A DNA stretch of 64,000 nucleotides, taken from positions 434,001 to 498,000 of the forward strand of contig NZ_FXAZ01000001.1 in assembly GCF_900177815.1 (NCBI RefSeq). Reading direction: 5' to 3'. The notes under the pieces were generated by a model that was given only the letters and a program-made list of their open reading frames with translations, did no database searches and was not told the origin of the DNA. Below are positions 55,990 to 64,000 of the stretch, piece after piece (position 1 is the first letter of the stretch; each line of letters opens with the position of its first letter). A program made the position numbers and the translations under genes. This DNA is from Paenibacillus aquistagni (GTDB lineage: Bacteria; Bacillota; Bacilli; Paenibacillales; Paenibacillaceae).

Positions 55990-56586
55990 GTGAATCGCAG
56001 CGATGAAGTGGAGTACTGTAATTTGGAGTTACGTTTTGACCGTCGGCAAATCCAGAACCTCATCCGTGACCTTATTCAAGCAGGGTATTCCTTGTATTGG
56101 AGTGAAAATGAATCGCTGTTTATCGTCTCCATTCGGACAGGACGCAAATTGGTAAAGCTTCGATTCCAGCGGATTAACAACCGCTATAAAATTGTTGGGG
56201 ACTACACGATACGAGATGAGCGTCTTGCAGAATTCATGGAGCGGTTAATTGGGGATTCTAGAGGTCATGCGGTAGTAAAAAGGTTCAAGGATCGTCAGAT
56301 ACTTGTGGAGAACATCATGTTTGGGGAACGGATCCGCCTAGTTGAGATTAGCGGTATGGAGCAGAAGGTGCTGTACCAGAAGCGGCCGACTGTAACGGCA
56401 GAGGAAATGATTCAAGCGTATCAATCAACCCGAGCTGAGGAACGAATGGATGCACTTCGTATTGAAATTGATGGGAAATTGAGCGAATTATATATGGCCA
56501 TGTCTGAGCAAAATGAGGATATGATCCAGTCCTGCAAGGCTCGGCTGACCCTATTAAGAAAAGAAATGCTGCAGCTTGAATGGTAA
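55990..56586 (+). CDS. conserved hypothetical protein
   Basis: A 198-residue soluble protein with a basic middle and a helical C-terminus (residues 140-198). FGERIRLVEISGMEQKVLYQ and the preceding RGHAVVKRFKDRQILVENIM resemble a Paenibacillus family sometimes mislabelled as an NRPS module; I do not know its function. GTG 55990 follows AAGGAGGGATT. It stands alone upstream of gndA, without clear operon partners. Confidence 0.7.
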   Translation: MNRSDEVEYCNLELRFDRRQIQNLIRDLIQAGYSLYWSENESLFIVSIRTGRKLVKLRFQRINNRYKIVGDYTIRDERLAEFMERLIGDSRGHAVVKRFKDRQILVENIMFGERIRLVEISGMEQKVLYQKRPTVTAEEMIQAYQSTRAEERMDALRIEIDGKLSELYMAMSEQNEDMIQSCKARLTLLRKEMLQLEW

Positions 56587-56729
56587 ACATACGCAAGACA
56601 ACCCTAACATCCAAGTCGAATGAACGCTCGTCGATGGATTGTGGGGTGTTTTGCTGTGCAGAATAGGTGTTTAGAATCCCTCGCCATGATAACGGCTATG
56701 AAGAAGCGCACATGAATCTGCTTGAGGGG

Positions 56730-56758
56730 TTCACTTCTATGGTGAAAAAGGGTAAAAT
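56730..56758 (+). promoter_or_regulatory. gndA promoter
   Basis: TTCACT (56730-56735), 17-base spacer, TAAAAT (56753-56758), about 45 bases before the gene. Confidence 0.6.
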
Positions 56759-56805
56759 AACACTAATGCTTTCTACTATATCTAGATAAAGGGTGGAAGA
56801 TCCAT

Positions 56806-58224
56806 ATGTCTAAAACACAAATTGGTGTGATTGGACTTGCTGTAATGGGCAAGAACTTGGCACTGAATATCGAAAGCCGTGGCTTCTCCGTATCGGTGTA
56901 CAACCGTTCGCGCGAGAAGACAGAAGCTCTTATGAGCGAGGCACCAGATAAGAACTTGACGCCTACATATTCGATTGAAGAGTTCGTTCAATCGTTGGAG
57001 GTTCCGCGCAAGATCTTGATTATGGTACAAGCTGGACAAGCAACAGATGCAACAATCGACCAATTGATTCCTCATCTTGATCAAGGGGATATTATTATTG
57101 ATGGCGGTAATGCTCATTACCCTGATACACAGCGCCGCAGCAAATATCTTGAGGATAAAGGCTTCCGCTTTATCGGCACCGGCGTGTCCGGTGGTGAGGA
57201 AGGCGCATTGACAGGACCTGCCATTATGCCTGGCGGCCAAGAAAGTGCGTACAAGCTGGTTGAGCCTATTCTTACAGCGATCTCTGCAAAAGTAAATGAA
57301 GAGCCTTGCTGCACATATATTGGACCAGATGGCGCAGGACACTACGTCAAAATGGTTCATAACGGCATCGAATACGGAGACATGCAGTTGATTTGCGAAG
57401 CTTACCATCTGTTGACTCATGTGGTAGGTGTTGATACAAAGGAATTGCAAGAAATCTTCTCCGATTGGAATAAAGGCGAGCTTGACAGCTATCTGATCGA
57501 GATCACAGCTGACATCTTCTCCAAGTATGACGAAGAAACAGGCAAGCCAATGGTAGATGTAATCTTGGATTCCGCAGGCCAAAAAGGTACGGGTAAATGG
57601 ACAAGCCAAAATGCATTGGATCTTGGCTACCCGCTTACTATGATTACAGAATCCGTATTCTCCCGCTTCTTGTCTGCGATGAAGGACGAGCGCGTTGCAG
57701 CTAGCAAAGTGTTGTCCGGCCCTGAAGCGAAGCCATTTACAGGCGACAAAGCTGAGTTTATTGAAAAGATCCGCAAGGCGCTCTTTGCAAGTAAGATCGT
57801 ATCCTACGCGCAAGGCTTCTCACAAATGCGCGTTGCTTCCCAGGAATACAATTGGAATCTTCCGCTTGGCAACATTGCGAAGATCTTCCGCGGCGGCTGT
57901 ATCATCCGCTCCCAGTTCCTGAACAATATCAAGGAAGCCTACGATCGCGATGCGGAGCTTAAGAACTTGCTGCTCGATCCTTACTTTAAGGAAATCGTGG
58001 AGGATTACCAATATGCATGGCGTGAAGTGATCAGCACAGCTGTCGCAAACGGCATTCCAGTTCCAGGCTTCTCCTCTGCGCTGTCCTACTATGACAGCTA
58101 TCGTACAGAGCGTTTGCCAGCGAACCTGCTGCAAGCACAACGCGACTACTTTGGTGCGCATACGTTCAAGCGTGTGGACAAGGAAGGCTCCTTCCACTAC
58201 AATTGGTTGAATAGTAACGAATAA
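56806..58224 (+). CDS. gndA: 6-phosphogluconate dehydrogenase, decarboxylating
   Basis: Oxidative pentose phosphate enzyme (472 residues) that makes ribulose-5-phosphate, CO2 and NADPH. The nucleotide fold [20 protein letters not shown], followed by the [10 protein letters not shown] segment expected for NADP, is at the N-terminus. [19 protein letters not shown] carries the catalytic lysine and asparagine, and [16 protein letters not shown] is the C-terminal signature. Full family length; ATG 56806 follows GGGTGGAAG. The large antisense frame across it is a coding shadow. Confidence 0.97.
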   Translation: MSKTQIGVIGLAVMGKNLALNIESRGFSVSVYNRSREKTEALMSEAPDKNLTPTYSIEEFVQSLEVPRKILIMVQAGQATDATIDQLIPHLDQGDIIIDGGNAHYPDTQRRSKYLEDKGFRFIGTGVSGGEEGALTGPAIMPGGQESAYKLVEPILTAISAKVNEEPCCTYIGPDGAGHYVKMVHNGIEYGDMQLICEAYHLLTHVVGVDTKELQEIFSDWNKGELDSYLIEITADIFSKYDEETGKPMVDVILDSAGQKGTGKWTSQNALDLGYPLTMITESVFSRFLSAMKDERVAASKVLSGPEAKPFTGDKAEFIEKIRKALFASKIVSYAQGFSQMRVASQEYNWNLPLGNIAKIFRGGCIIRSQFLNNIKEAYDRDAELKNLLLDPYFKEIVEDYQYAWREVISTAVANGIPVPGFSSALSYYDSYRTERLPANLLQAQRDYFGAHTFKRVDKEGSFHYNWLNSNE

Positions 58225-58241
58225 TCTCGTTATTGCAATAG

Positions 58242-58274
58242 ACGCCGGGCTGGTCATCAGCTCGGCGTTATTTG
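58242..58274 (+). terminator. probable terminator after gndA
   Basis: ACGCCGGGCTG-GTCAT-CAGCTCGGCGT, an 11-bp stem with one mismatch; the trailing TATTTG is only weakly T-rich. Confidence 0.65.
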
Positions 58275-58357
58275 TAACCCTTCATGTGGGCTGCAGCGTA
58301 ATGGATCGGGAAAGGAAGGAAGCCAATTGGAATGCATTATGGAACTATGGGCGGCTC

Positions 58358-58681
58358 TTAGGATGAGGTAGAGGCATTCCAAAGCCCATAGGCGGCTTCC
58401 TGCAAGTATAGGCGAAGTCGGTCACTCTCAGAATCAAGCAGTCTAGAACGATGAAGCATAATGACGGAGACCTCTGCAAAGTAGCGATAGTTCTTAGCGA
58501 TGCGCTCTTTGTCTAGCTTCTCAACCCATTCCGTCTGGTTTGCAAGTTGATTCTTGATCATGCTCAGCGCCCACAGCACGTCTTCTTTGAGAAGGGTATG
58601 CTGAGGATCAAGAATCAGCGCCATACGGGCAGCTACGGTGCGCTGATGATTGGGTTGATCAGGGTTCGAAGGATGCGGCAT
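58358..58681 (-). CDS. hypothetical protein of 107 residues
   Basis: A mostly helical soluble protein (VAARMALILDPQHTLLKEDV ... LRLYLQEAAYGLWNASTSS) with no signal, membrane segment or recognised motif. AAGGAG precedes ATG 58681 by nine bases, which supports it. It is divergent from aroK. Confidence 0.6.
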   Translation of the reverse strand: MPHPSNPDQPNHQRTVAARMALILDPQHTLLKEDVLWALSMIKNQLANQTEWVEKLDKERIAKNYRYFAEVSVIMLHRSRLLDSESDRLRLYLQEAAYGLWNASTSS

Positions 58682-58878
58682 CTTCGTTCACTCCTTAGGG
58701 AAGGTCTGTCAGCTGAATGCATGCTGGAAAGGCGAAGACGTTATTTCCATAATACTTGACCTTCGGCACGCATATTATCATCTTTACGTAGAAACCTTCA
58801 TTTTTATACATGGAAGATTGTCGAATAGAAGTTGGCTATGGTATCATATGGGAAGTTTACCTATAGGAGTTGAAACGT

Positions 58879-59436
58879 ATGCTGACCGAAAAGAAGCACG
58901 ATCTTTGCCATCATATTATTTTGATTGGATTTATGGGCACGGGGAAATCCACAGTAGGTCAGCGTCTTGCCGAATACTTGCAGGCCCCATTTATTGATTT
59001 GGATCATGAAGTGGTACACCGGGATGGTCGAACAATACCGGAGCTATTTGAACAAGAAGGAGAAGGGTACTTTAGAGACTTAGAATCAAAGACATTGATG
59101 TCTTGTCTGCAGTCTGATGTGCCCTGCATCATGTCAACAGGCGGCGGTGCGGTGCTTCGCTCTGAGAATTGCGAGGTCATGATACAAAAAGGCTTCGTTG
59201 TTCAACTGACTGCTGAGCTAGAGACGATTGTGGCAAGAGTTGCGGGGGATTCTAACCGTCCGCTTTTGCAAGGGAACGCGTCAGAGCGCGTCCAACAGCT
59301 AATGGACGCGCGTGCTGGGCGATATGGCTTTGCGCATTGCCAGATTGCAACGGATCAATGCGATGTGGAACGTATTATCAACAGCATACTGGAAGCTTAT
59401 GATGCTTATTGCTGTGCTACGAAGGCAGCTGAGTAG
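58879..59436 (+). CDS. aroK: shikimate kinase
   Basis: Phosphorylates shikimate in the common aromatic pathway; 185 residues. Walker A GFMGTGKSTVGQRLAEYL, shikimate site FIDLDHEVVHRDGRTIPELF with the conserved aspartate, EGYFRDLESKTL with the arginine, and the STGGGAVLR loop are present, as is the lid region DSNRPLLQ. ATG 58879 follows GGAG by nine bases. It supplies the substrate of the aroA product encoded just downstream. The convergent rhodanese gene overlaps its 3' end by 20 bases. Confidence 0.94.
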   Translation: MLTEKKHDLCHHIILIGFMGTGKSTVGQRLAEYLQAPFIDLDHEVVHRDGRTIPELFEQEGEGYFRDLESKTLMSCLQSDVPCIMSTGGGAVLRSENCEVMIQKGFVVQLTAELETIVARVAGDSNRPLLQGNASERVQQLMDARAGRYGFAHCQIATDQCDVERIINSILEAYDAYCCATKAAE

Positions 59437-59743
59437 GGCCTGAGATGCTGTTCCACGCAAGCATCCCGCCTGACATGTTGACGGCTCCTTCGACGCCAAG
59501 ATGCTGCAAATACTCGCAGACTCTCTCGCTGCGGTACCCACTACGGCAAATTAAAATGACCTCAGGTGCTGTTGTCACTTCGGTTATCCGTTCTGGGATC
59601 TCATTCATTGGAATATGAACGGCTCCCGGAATCATGCCGTGGATGACTTCTTCATCTTCACGAACATCAATCATATGTAGCTTCTCGCCTTGATTCAGAC
59701 GTGTAAGCAATTCGGTAACTTCAATTTGTGGTACAGTATCCAT
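59417..59743 (-). CDS. rhodanese-like sulfurtransferase domain protein
   Basis: A 108-residue single rhodanese domain: MIDVREDEEVIHGMIPGAVH, and the active-site loop ILICRSGYRSERVCEYL with catalytic cysteine in CRSGYRS, then NMSGGMLAWNS. Such small rhodaneses carry sulfane sulfur for transfer. ATG 59743 is nine bases after AGGAGG. Its gene overlaps aroK tail to tail. Confidence 0.92.
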   Translation of the reverse strand: MDTVPQIEVTELLTRLNQGEKLHMIDVREDEEVIHGMIPGAVHIPMNEIPERITEVTTAPEVILICRSGYRSERVCEYLQHLGVEGAVNMSGGMLAWNSISGPTQLPS

Positions 59744-59939
59744 TTGTTAGAGCCTCCTGACTTGCACGAATCATCTCGTGTGGGTGTGAGGTTGATCACA
59801 TCACTTTCACAGAATACGTACCGAATCTATATTTGTCAATTGCACGATGCAAACAGAAGCACGGCAACCTGCAGCAAGCTGGTATTAAAGCCTTTCCTAT
59901 GGAGGGCATCTAAATGATAGAGGAATGGGAGTGTATGAG

Positions 59940-61244
59940 ATGGATGTACGCGTTACACCAACGCCACAATTAAGTGGAGATATTCAAGCCTTGTCTTCAA
60001 AAAACTATACGACACGCTATTTGCTGGCAGCTGCCTTGGCAGAGGGGCAGAGCACGATCTATTATCCTGCGCATAGTGAAGACAGCGATGCAATGCGCCG
60101 CTGCTTGCGTGATCTTGGAGCCGTATTGGAAGAAGATGATACGAAGATTGTTCTTACAGGGTTTGGCGGTTCTCCTAAGCTGGTTCCTGAGAATAAGCAA
60201 TTAAATGTGGGCAATGCAGGCGCTGTTCTGCGCTTTCTTATGGGTATCGCATCATTGCTTCCAGAAGTACACTTCATTAATGCTTATCCGGATTCGCTTG
60301 GCAAACGGCCGCATGATGATTTAATTGATGCATTGGAGCAGCTTGGAGCTAAGATTACGCATCGCGAGGGCAAACTGCCGATTACCATTCACGGTGGAGA
60401 CCTTCACGGGGGAGCAATCAACGTATCGGGCAATATCAGCTCTCAATTTTTGAGCGCATTGTTATTCCTTGCACCACTGCTCAAGGAAGATACAACGATT
60501 CAAGTGACGGATGACCTAAAGTCCAAGGTGGTCGTTGGCCAGACGCTTGAGGTGATTCGAGAAGCGGGAATCACGATTGAGGCTAGCGAAGATCTGATGC
60601 GCTACCATATTCCCGGCAATCAGCATTATCAGGCGAGAACGTATCGGGTTCAAGGCGATTATCCGGGCTCAGCGGCTGTGCTTGCCGCTGCAGCGGTAAG
60701 TGAATCGGATGTTACGCTTCGTGGGCTTACTGAGGACAGCAAGCAGGGAGAGCGTGCAATTGTTGATGTGCTGCGCATGATGAACGTTCCGTTTACGCAC
60801 GAAGACCATGTCATTCATGTGAAGAGCAAAGGCAAGCTGAAGGCGGTTGAATTCGATGGCGACGCAGCGACAGATGCTGTGCTTGCCATGGTTGCTGCTG
60901 CTGTATTTGCGGAGGGAACCTCCCGATTCTATAATGTGGAGAATTTAAGATACAAAGAGTGCGACCGCATAACGGATTATGTCCATGAGCTTCGCAAGGC
61001 TGGAGCGAATGTTGAAGAGCGGCAAGCGGAGATTATTGTACACGGCCGCCCCGAGGGCGTTGAAGGCGGCGTGGAGATTGATGCTCATTACGATCACCGT
61101 GTTATTATGGCCCTGACGGTTGTAGGCCTGAGAGCAAAGCAGCCAATAGTGATCCGTGATGCTCACCATGTTGCGAAGTCCTACCCGATCTATTTTGACC
61201 ATCTGAAGGCACTTGGTGCTCAGGTGGAATGGCTGGATTCCTAG
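59940..61244 (+). CDS. aroA: divergent 3-phosphoshikimate 1-carboxyvinyltransferase (EPSP synthase)
   Basis: A 434-residue enolpyruvyl transferase that would convert shikimate-3-phosphate and PEP to EPSP. The fold is clear (RPHDDLIDALEQLGAKI, SSQFLSALLFLAPLL, LRYKECDRITDYVHELRKAG, HYDHRVIMAL, VAKSYPIYFDHLKALGA). The N-terminal PEP/S3P motif is SKNYTTR, with lysine K21 and arginine R26 kept but asparagine at the usual serine; the second loop is GNAGAVLRF instead of GNAGTAMRP. ATG 59940 follows GGGAG by eight bases. A MurA assignment is excluded by the EPSP-type C-terminal motifs. Confidence 0.9.
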   Translation: MDVRVTPTPQLSGDIQALSSKNYTTRYLLAAALAEGQSTIYYPAHSEDSDAMRRCLRDLGAVLEEDDTKIVLTGFGGSPKLVPENKQLNVGNAGAVLRFLMGIASLLPEVHFINAYPDSLGKRPHDDLIDALEQLGAKITHREGKLPITIHGGDLHGGAINVSGNISSQFLSALLFLAPLLKEDTTIQVTDDLKSKVVVGQTLEVIREAGITIEASEDLMRYHIPGNQHYQARTYRVQGDYPGSAAVLAAAAVSESDVTLRGLTEDSKQGERAIVDVLRMMNVPFTHEDHVIHVKSKGKLKAVEFDGDAATDAVLAMVAAAVFAEGTSRFYNVENLRYKECDRITDYVHELRKAGANVEERQAEIIVHGRPEGVEGGVEIDAHYDHRVIMALTVVGLRAKQPIVIRDAHHVAKSYPIYFDHLKALGAQVEWLDS

Positions 61245-61330
61245 ACTAGCCATTCTATGATTGCGCTATACTAAATAGATGGCATGCTCAGCATGCGCGA
61301 GAGGCATTTCATGAGAACATGGGGGGATGA

Positions 61331-61759
61331 ATGATGTCATATGCACAGCCAACACAAGAGGAATTCAAGGCTTTGCTGGAGAACAGCAGCACTATTGCTG
61401 TAGTGGGATTGTCAGATGATCCCACAAGAACGTCACACTTGGTTGCAGCAGCGATGCAGCAGCGAGGCTATCGGATTATTCCGGTTAATCCCAAGGCAAG
61501 TTCGATTCTTGGCGAGACCTGTTATGCCCGGCTTCAAGACGTTCCCGAGCACATTGATATCGTGAATGTGTTCCGCCGCAGTGAATTCTGCCTAGAAGTT
61601 GCAAAGGATGCTGTGGAGGTCGGGGCAGATACTCTGTGGCTCCAACAAGGAATTGTGAATGAAGAAGCCTACCAGTATGCGAAAGACCACGGCCTTGAGG
61701 TAGTAATGGACGCTTGCATCAAGGTTGTCGATGCGGTTGTTAAGCCGAATCGAGGGTAA
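61331..61759 (+). CDS. CoA-binding protein (YccU family)
   Basis: A 142-residue Rossmann-like protein: STIAVVGLSDDPTRTSHLVA, PVNPKASSILGETCYARLQD, HIDIVNVFRRSEFCLEVAKD, LWLQQGIVNEEAYQYAKDHG and VVMDACIKV match the succinyl-CoA-ligase-alpha-like CoA-binding family YccU. Function unknown. ATG 61331 or 61334 may be used, both close to GGGGGG. The aroA-yccU neighbourhood is one I associate with Paenibacillus. Confidence 0.9.
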   Translation: MMSYAQPTQEEFKALLENSSTIAVVGLSDDPTRTSHLVAAAMQQRGYRIIPVNPKASSILGETCYARLQDVPEHIDIVNVFRRSEFCLEVAKDAVEVGADTLWLQQGIVNEEAYQYAKDHGLEVVMDACIKVVDAVVKPNRG

Positions 61760-61816
61760 TGAGCGTCCGCTTCTGAAGCGAAACAAATAAGATATAGACA
61801 ACAAATCACAAAGAGA

Positions 61817-61845
61817 TTCGTGAATGTCCGGCTTCATGGTATAAT
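61817..61845 (+). promoter_or_regulatory. candidate PTS operon promoter
   Basis: TATAAT (61840-61845) with a poor -35 (TTCGTG, 61817-61822) at 17 bases. It lies after the yccU stop and before the leader terminator. Confidence 0.5.
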
Positions 61846-61878
61846 AATCTAGACCATGACGCGTTGTTCGCGCTCTTA

Positions 61879-61925
61879 AGCCGGAGTGACGCTGCCAAGA
61901 GGCGCTAGAGCTCCGGCTTTTTGTT
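61879..61925 (+). terminator. terminator, probably a leader attenuator of the PTS operon
   Basis: AGCCGGAG ... CTCCGGCT with a 25-base loop containing a second small stem (GACGCTGCCAAGAGGCGC region) and a T-run. It lies between the candidate promoter and the EIICBA gene, 40 bases before it. It may alternatively just end yccU. Confidence 0.8.
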
Positions 61926-61964
61926 GTTCATCATCATTATTTAATAGGTAAGGAGCGAGGGCTC

Positions 61965-63851
61965 ATGAATCAAATTGGATCGCTGCAGCAGCTGTCCCGG
62001 TCTTTATCACAGCCCTTATTCCTACTGCCGGCGATTGCGGTTGTGCTGGCAGCAGGACACCTGCTTCAAAGCTTTGGCTTCACAGAAGCCGCAAACTGGC
62101 TGTCTTGGGCAGGAAAAGGCTTGCTTACCATGCTGCCTTACTTTTTCGCAATGGGCGTCGCATTAGGGATGTCCAACAACTCAGGCACGGCAGGCATGGC
62201 AGCTCTCGCTGGAATGCTCATTTTTTATCAGATCTCGCTACACGCGGGATCCTCCGAGATGGAGCCGACGGTGCTTGTCGGCATTCTGTTTGGCCTATTG
62301 GCAGGTTATGTGCATGAACGCTGGAGCAATCTCAAGCTGCCCGAGTATCTTCAGTTTTTTGCTGGAGCACGCTTTGTCATGCTGGTCATGCTCATATTCT
62401 CGTTGGGGCTTGCGCTCGTTTTAATGCTGATTAACCCTTTTCTGCTGCAGGGAATCGCTTTTTTGGGCAATGAGGTGCTAGAAATGGGCTCATTTGGCGT
62501 GTTCCTATACGGCGTTCTTCATCGTGTTCTGGTTGCATTTGGAATGCATCATATATTGAATAACCTCGTATGGTTTCAAATGGGTGAGTATACAGACGGA
62601 AGCGGCTTTACGGTAACGGGGGATCTGCCGCGATTCTTTGCGGGGGACCCTACAGCAGGTACATATATGGCAGGCTTATATCCAATCATGATGTTTGCAC
62701 TGCCAGCGGTTGCGATGGCTATCATTCACGAGTCTCGTGAAGACCTTCGTCCAAAAGTGTTCAAAACTTATATGAGTGCTGCGCTCGGCTCTCTATTAAC
62801 AGGAATTACAGAGCCTATTGAGTTTGCATTCTTGTTTGCTGCGCCTTACCTGTTTATCGCTCACGCTCTATTGACTGGAGGGGCAATGTGGATTACAGCT
62901 GAACTCGGCATTCGCCACGGCTTCTCCTTTTCCGCTGGAGCAATCGACTATGTTGTGAACTTTCACTTGTCCGAGCGGGCATGGCTTATTATTCCGATCG
63001 GCATCGTATTTGGCCTTATCTATTATCTGCTGTTCCGATTTGCGATTCGAAGGTTCCAGATTCCAACTCCTGGCCGCATTGAGGGATCGCTGCTTGATGA
63101 TATGGCGGGGGATCTGATGCACCGCACACCGCTTATTATTCAAGCGCTTGGGGGCAAAGATAATCTTATTGATATTCAAGCCTGCATTACAAGATTGCGT
63201 ATTCGAGTCAAGAATGATCGCTGGATAGATCGTCATGCTCTGCGTACGCTGGGAGCAGCCGGGGTGATACGGCTTGGAGGAGGTCATGTTCAAGTTGTAT
63301 TCGGAACATACTCGGAATTGATTCGAGATGAGCTTCTGAAGCGTCTGCGCAAGGATGCGAAGCAGGTCTGGCTGCTTGCGCCGCTTCAAGGCAAGATGAT
63401 GCCGATCGAAGATGTGCCGGATACCATCTTCGCAAAGAAAATCGTAGGCAATGGCGTGGCGTTCATGCCTGACAGAGGAGAGCTTGTCTCGCCTGTGGCA
63501 GGTGTTGTGCGCAATGTGTACCCGACGATGCACGCGATCGGGATCGAGAGCGAGGAAGGGCTTGAGATTCTCCTGCATATCGGCATCGAGACGTCCACGC
63601 TGAATGGAGCCGGCTTCCAAGCTTGTGTGGAAGAAGGCGATACGGTTAAGCCGGGGCAATTACTAATTAAGTTTGATATTCCATACATCAAGAAGCAGGG
63701 TCGTTCACTTGTTACCCCAATGGTTATTACCAACGGAGAACGGGTGGCCTCCTGGAGCTTCGCACCTTATACACATGTGAAAAAGGCACAGACCTCGGTG
63801 ATGTCTGTGCTCCTCAAAGAAGACAGCACTAACGGGGGTGAGAAGCGTTGA
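61965..63851 (+). CDS. PTS system EIICBA, glucose/N-acetylglucosamine family
   Basis: A 628-residue fused permease-kinase. EIIC (about 1-375) has around ten membrane segments and the GITEPIEFAFLFAAP motif plus AFGMHHILNNLVWFQMGE. EIIB (about 395-465) carries the phosphocysteine C407 in IQACITRLRIRVKN. EIIA (about 475-628) carries the phosphohistidine H538 in EILLHIGIETSTLNG, with VGNGVAFMPDRGELVSPVAG upstream. Sequence favours the glucose/GlcNAc family; glucose and GlcNAc cannot be told apart here. ptsI overlaps its stop by four bases. Confidence 0.92.
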   Translation: MNQIGSLQQLSRSLSQPLFLLPAIAVVLAAGHLLQSFGFTEAANWLSWAGKGLLTMLPYFFAMGVALGMSNNSGTAGMAALAGMLIFYQISLHAGSSEMEPTVLVGILFGLLAGYVHERWSNLKLPEYLQFFAGARFVMLVMLIFSLGLALVLMLINPFLLQGIAFLGNEVLEMGSFGVFLYGVLHRVLVAFGMHHILNNLVWFQMGEYTDGSGFTVTGDLPRFFAGDPTAGTYMAGLYPIMMFALPAVAMAIIHESREDLRPKVFKTYMSAALGSLLTGITEPIEFAFLFAAPYLFIAHALLTGGAMWITAELGIRHGFSFSAGAIDYVVNFHLSERAWLIIPIGIVFGLIYYLLFRFAIRRFQIPTPGRIEGSLLDDMAGDLMHRTPLIIQALGGKDNLIDIQACITRLRIRVKNDRWIDRHALRTLGAAGVIRLGGGHVQVVFGTYSELIRDELLKRLRKDAKQVWLLAPLQGKMMPIEDVPDTIFAKKIVGNGVAFMPDRGELVSPVAGVVRNVYPTMHAIGIESEEGLEILLHIGIETSTLNGAGFQACVEEGDTVKPGQLLIKFDIPYIKKQGRSLVTPMVITNGERVASWSFAPYTHVKKAQTSVMSVLLKEDSTNGGEKR

Positions 63852-64000
63852 CGCATAAGGTAAAAGGCATTGGAGCATCGATGGGGATTGCAATTGGCAA
63901 GGCGTTTGTGCTTCCAACCTGGGAATGGGATATTCGAGAGGAGCGTATGGATCCATCGGATCTCGCAAAGGAATTTGAGCGCTTGTATGATGGAATACGT
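63848..64000 (+). CDS. ptsI: phosphoenolpyruvate-protein phosphotransferase (PTS enzyme I), N-terminus
   Basis: The first 51 residues of enzyme I, cut by the right window edge. KGIGASMGIAIGKAFVL is the conserved N-terminal signature, followed by a helical segment (SDLAKEFERLYDGIR). TTG 63848 is used, overlapping the EIICBA stop, with GGGGGTGAG just upstream. Enzyme I passes phosphate from PEP to HPr. No ptsH lies between the two genes; it may lie beyond the window. Confidence 0.9.
   Translation, partial: MTHKVKGIGASMGIAIGKAFVLPTWEWDIREERMDPSDLAKEFERLYDGIR

Noticed and set aside
56782..57813. 343-residue open frame on the minus strand across gndA
   Set aside because: It lies wholly antisense to a well-conserved gene, its translation is rich in Cys/His/Ile in the way of codon shadows, and it has no ribosome site.

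Overview
The window is a continuous, gene-dense stretch of a chromosome from an endospore-forming Firmicute, most likely Paenibacillus or a close relative in the Paenibacillaceae. The evidence is the classic order divIB-ftsA-ftsZ-spoIIGA-sigE-sigG-ylmC-pgeF-ylmE-sepF-ylmG-ylmH-divIVA-ileS, TTG/GTG starts behind strong AGGAGG-type ribosome binding sites, a T-box and a PyrR attenuator, and several small proteins of a kind I associate with Paenibacillus. I see no insertion sequence, prophage, CRISPR array or origin. Most of the sequence is core chromosome.

Layout: 1-4.2 kb holds the end of murA and the division genes divIB, ftsA and ftsZ. 4.4-7.4 kb is the sporulation sigma cluster: spoIIGA, the pro-sigma-E protease, then sigE and sigG. 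7.5-11.5 kb is the ylm division/sporulation cluster ending in divIVA. 11.6-15.2 kb is an isoleucyl-tRNA synthetase gene under T-box control. 15.4-19.7 kb carries a small membrane protein, yteA, lspA, rluD and dapL. 19.8-29.1 kb is the pyrimidine operon pyrR-pyrB-pyrC-carA-carB-pyrF-pyrE behind one PyrR attenuator whose alternative pairings can be read from the bases.

29.2-40.2 kb is the most interesting part. A leftward response regulator-kinase-PepSY-PepSY operon is divergent from a rightward five-gene ABC operon: ATPase, adaptor lipoprotein, FtsX-like permease, second ATPase and a solute-binding lipoprotein. The second ATPase ends in what looks like an AbrB/SpoVT swapped-hairpin domain, which is unexpected on a transporter ATPase. 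The shared intergenic region contains a perfect 8-1-8 inverted repeat. This reads as a sensor-controlled envelope export or remodelling module of unusual composition.

40.3-45.8 kb contains tRNA genes (fMet, a CAT tRNA that is probably Ile2, Leu and Val), ung, a second two-component system and two tiny membrane/lipoprotein genes. 45.9-58.7 kb is a mixed region: DUF3892, an MBL hydrolase, a stalk-domain protein, DUF1292, an arginine decarboxylase-type enzyme, an MFS exporter, a TetR-regulated ABC-2 exporter operon, yktB and gndA. 58.9-61.8 kb holds aroK, a rhodanese, a divergent aroA and a CoA-binding protein. 61.8-64 kb holds a glucose/GlcNAc-type PTS EIICBA, possibly under leader attenuation, and the start of ptsI, cut by the window edge.
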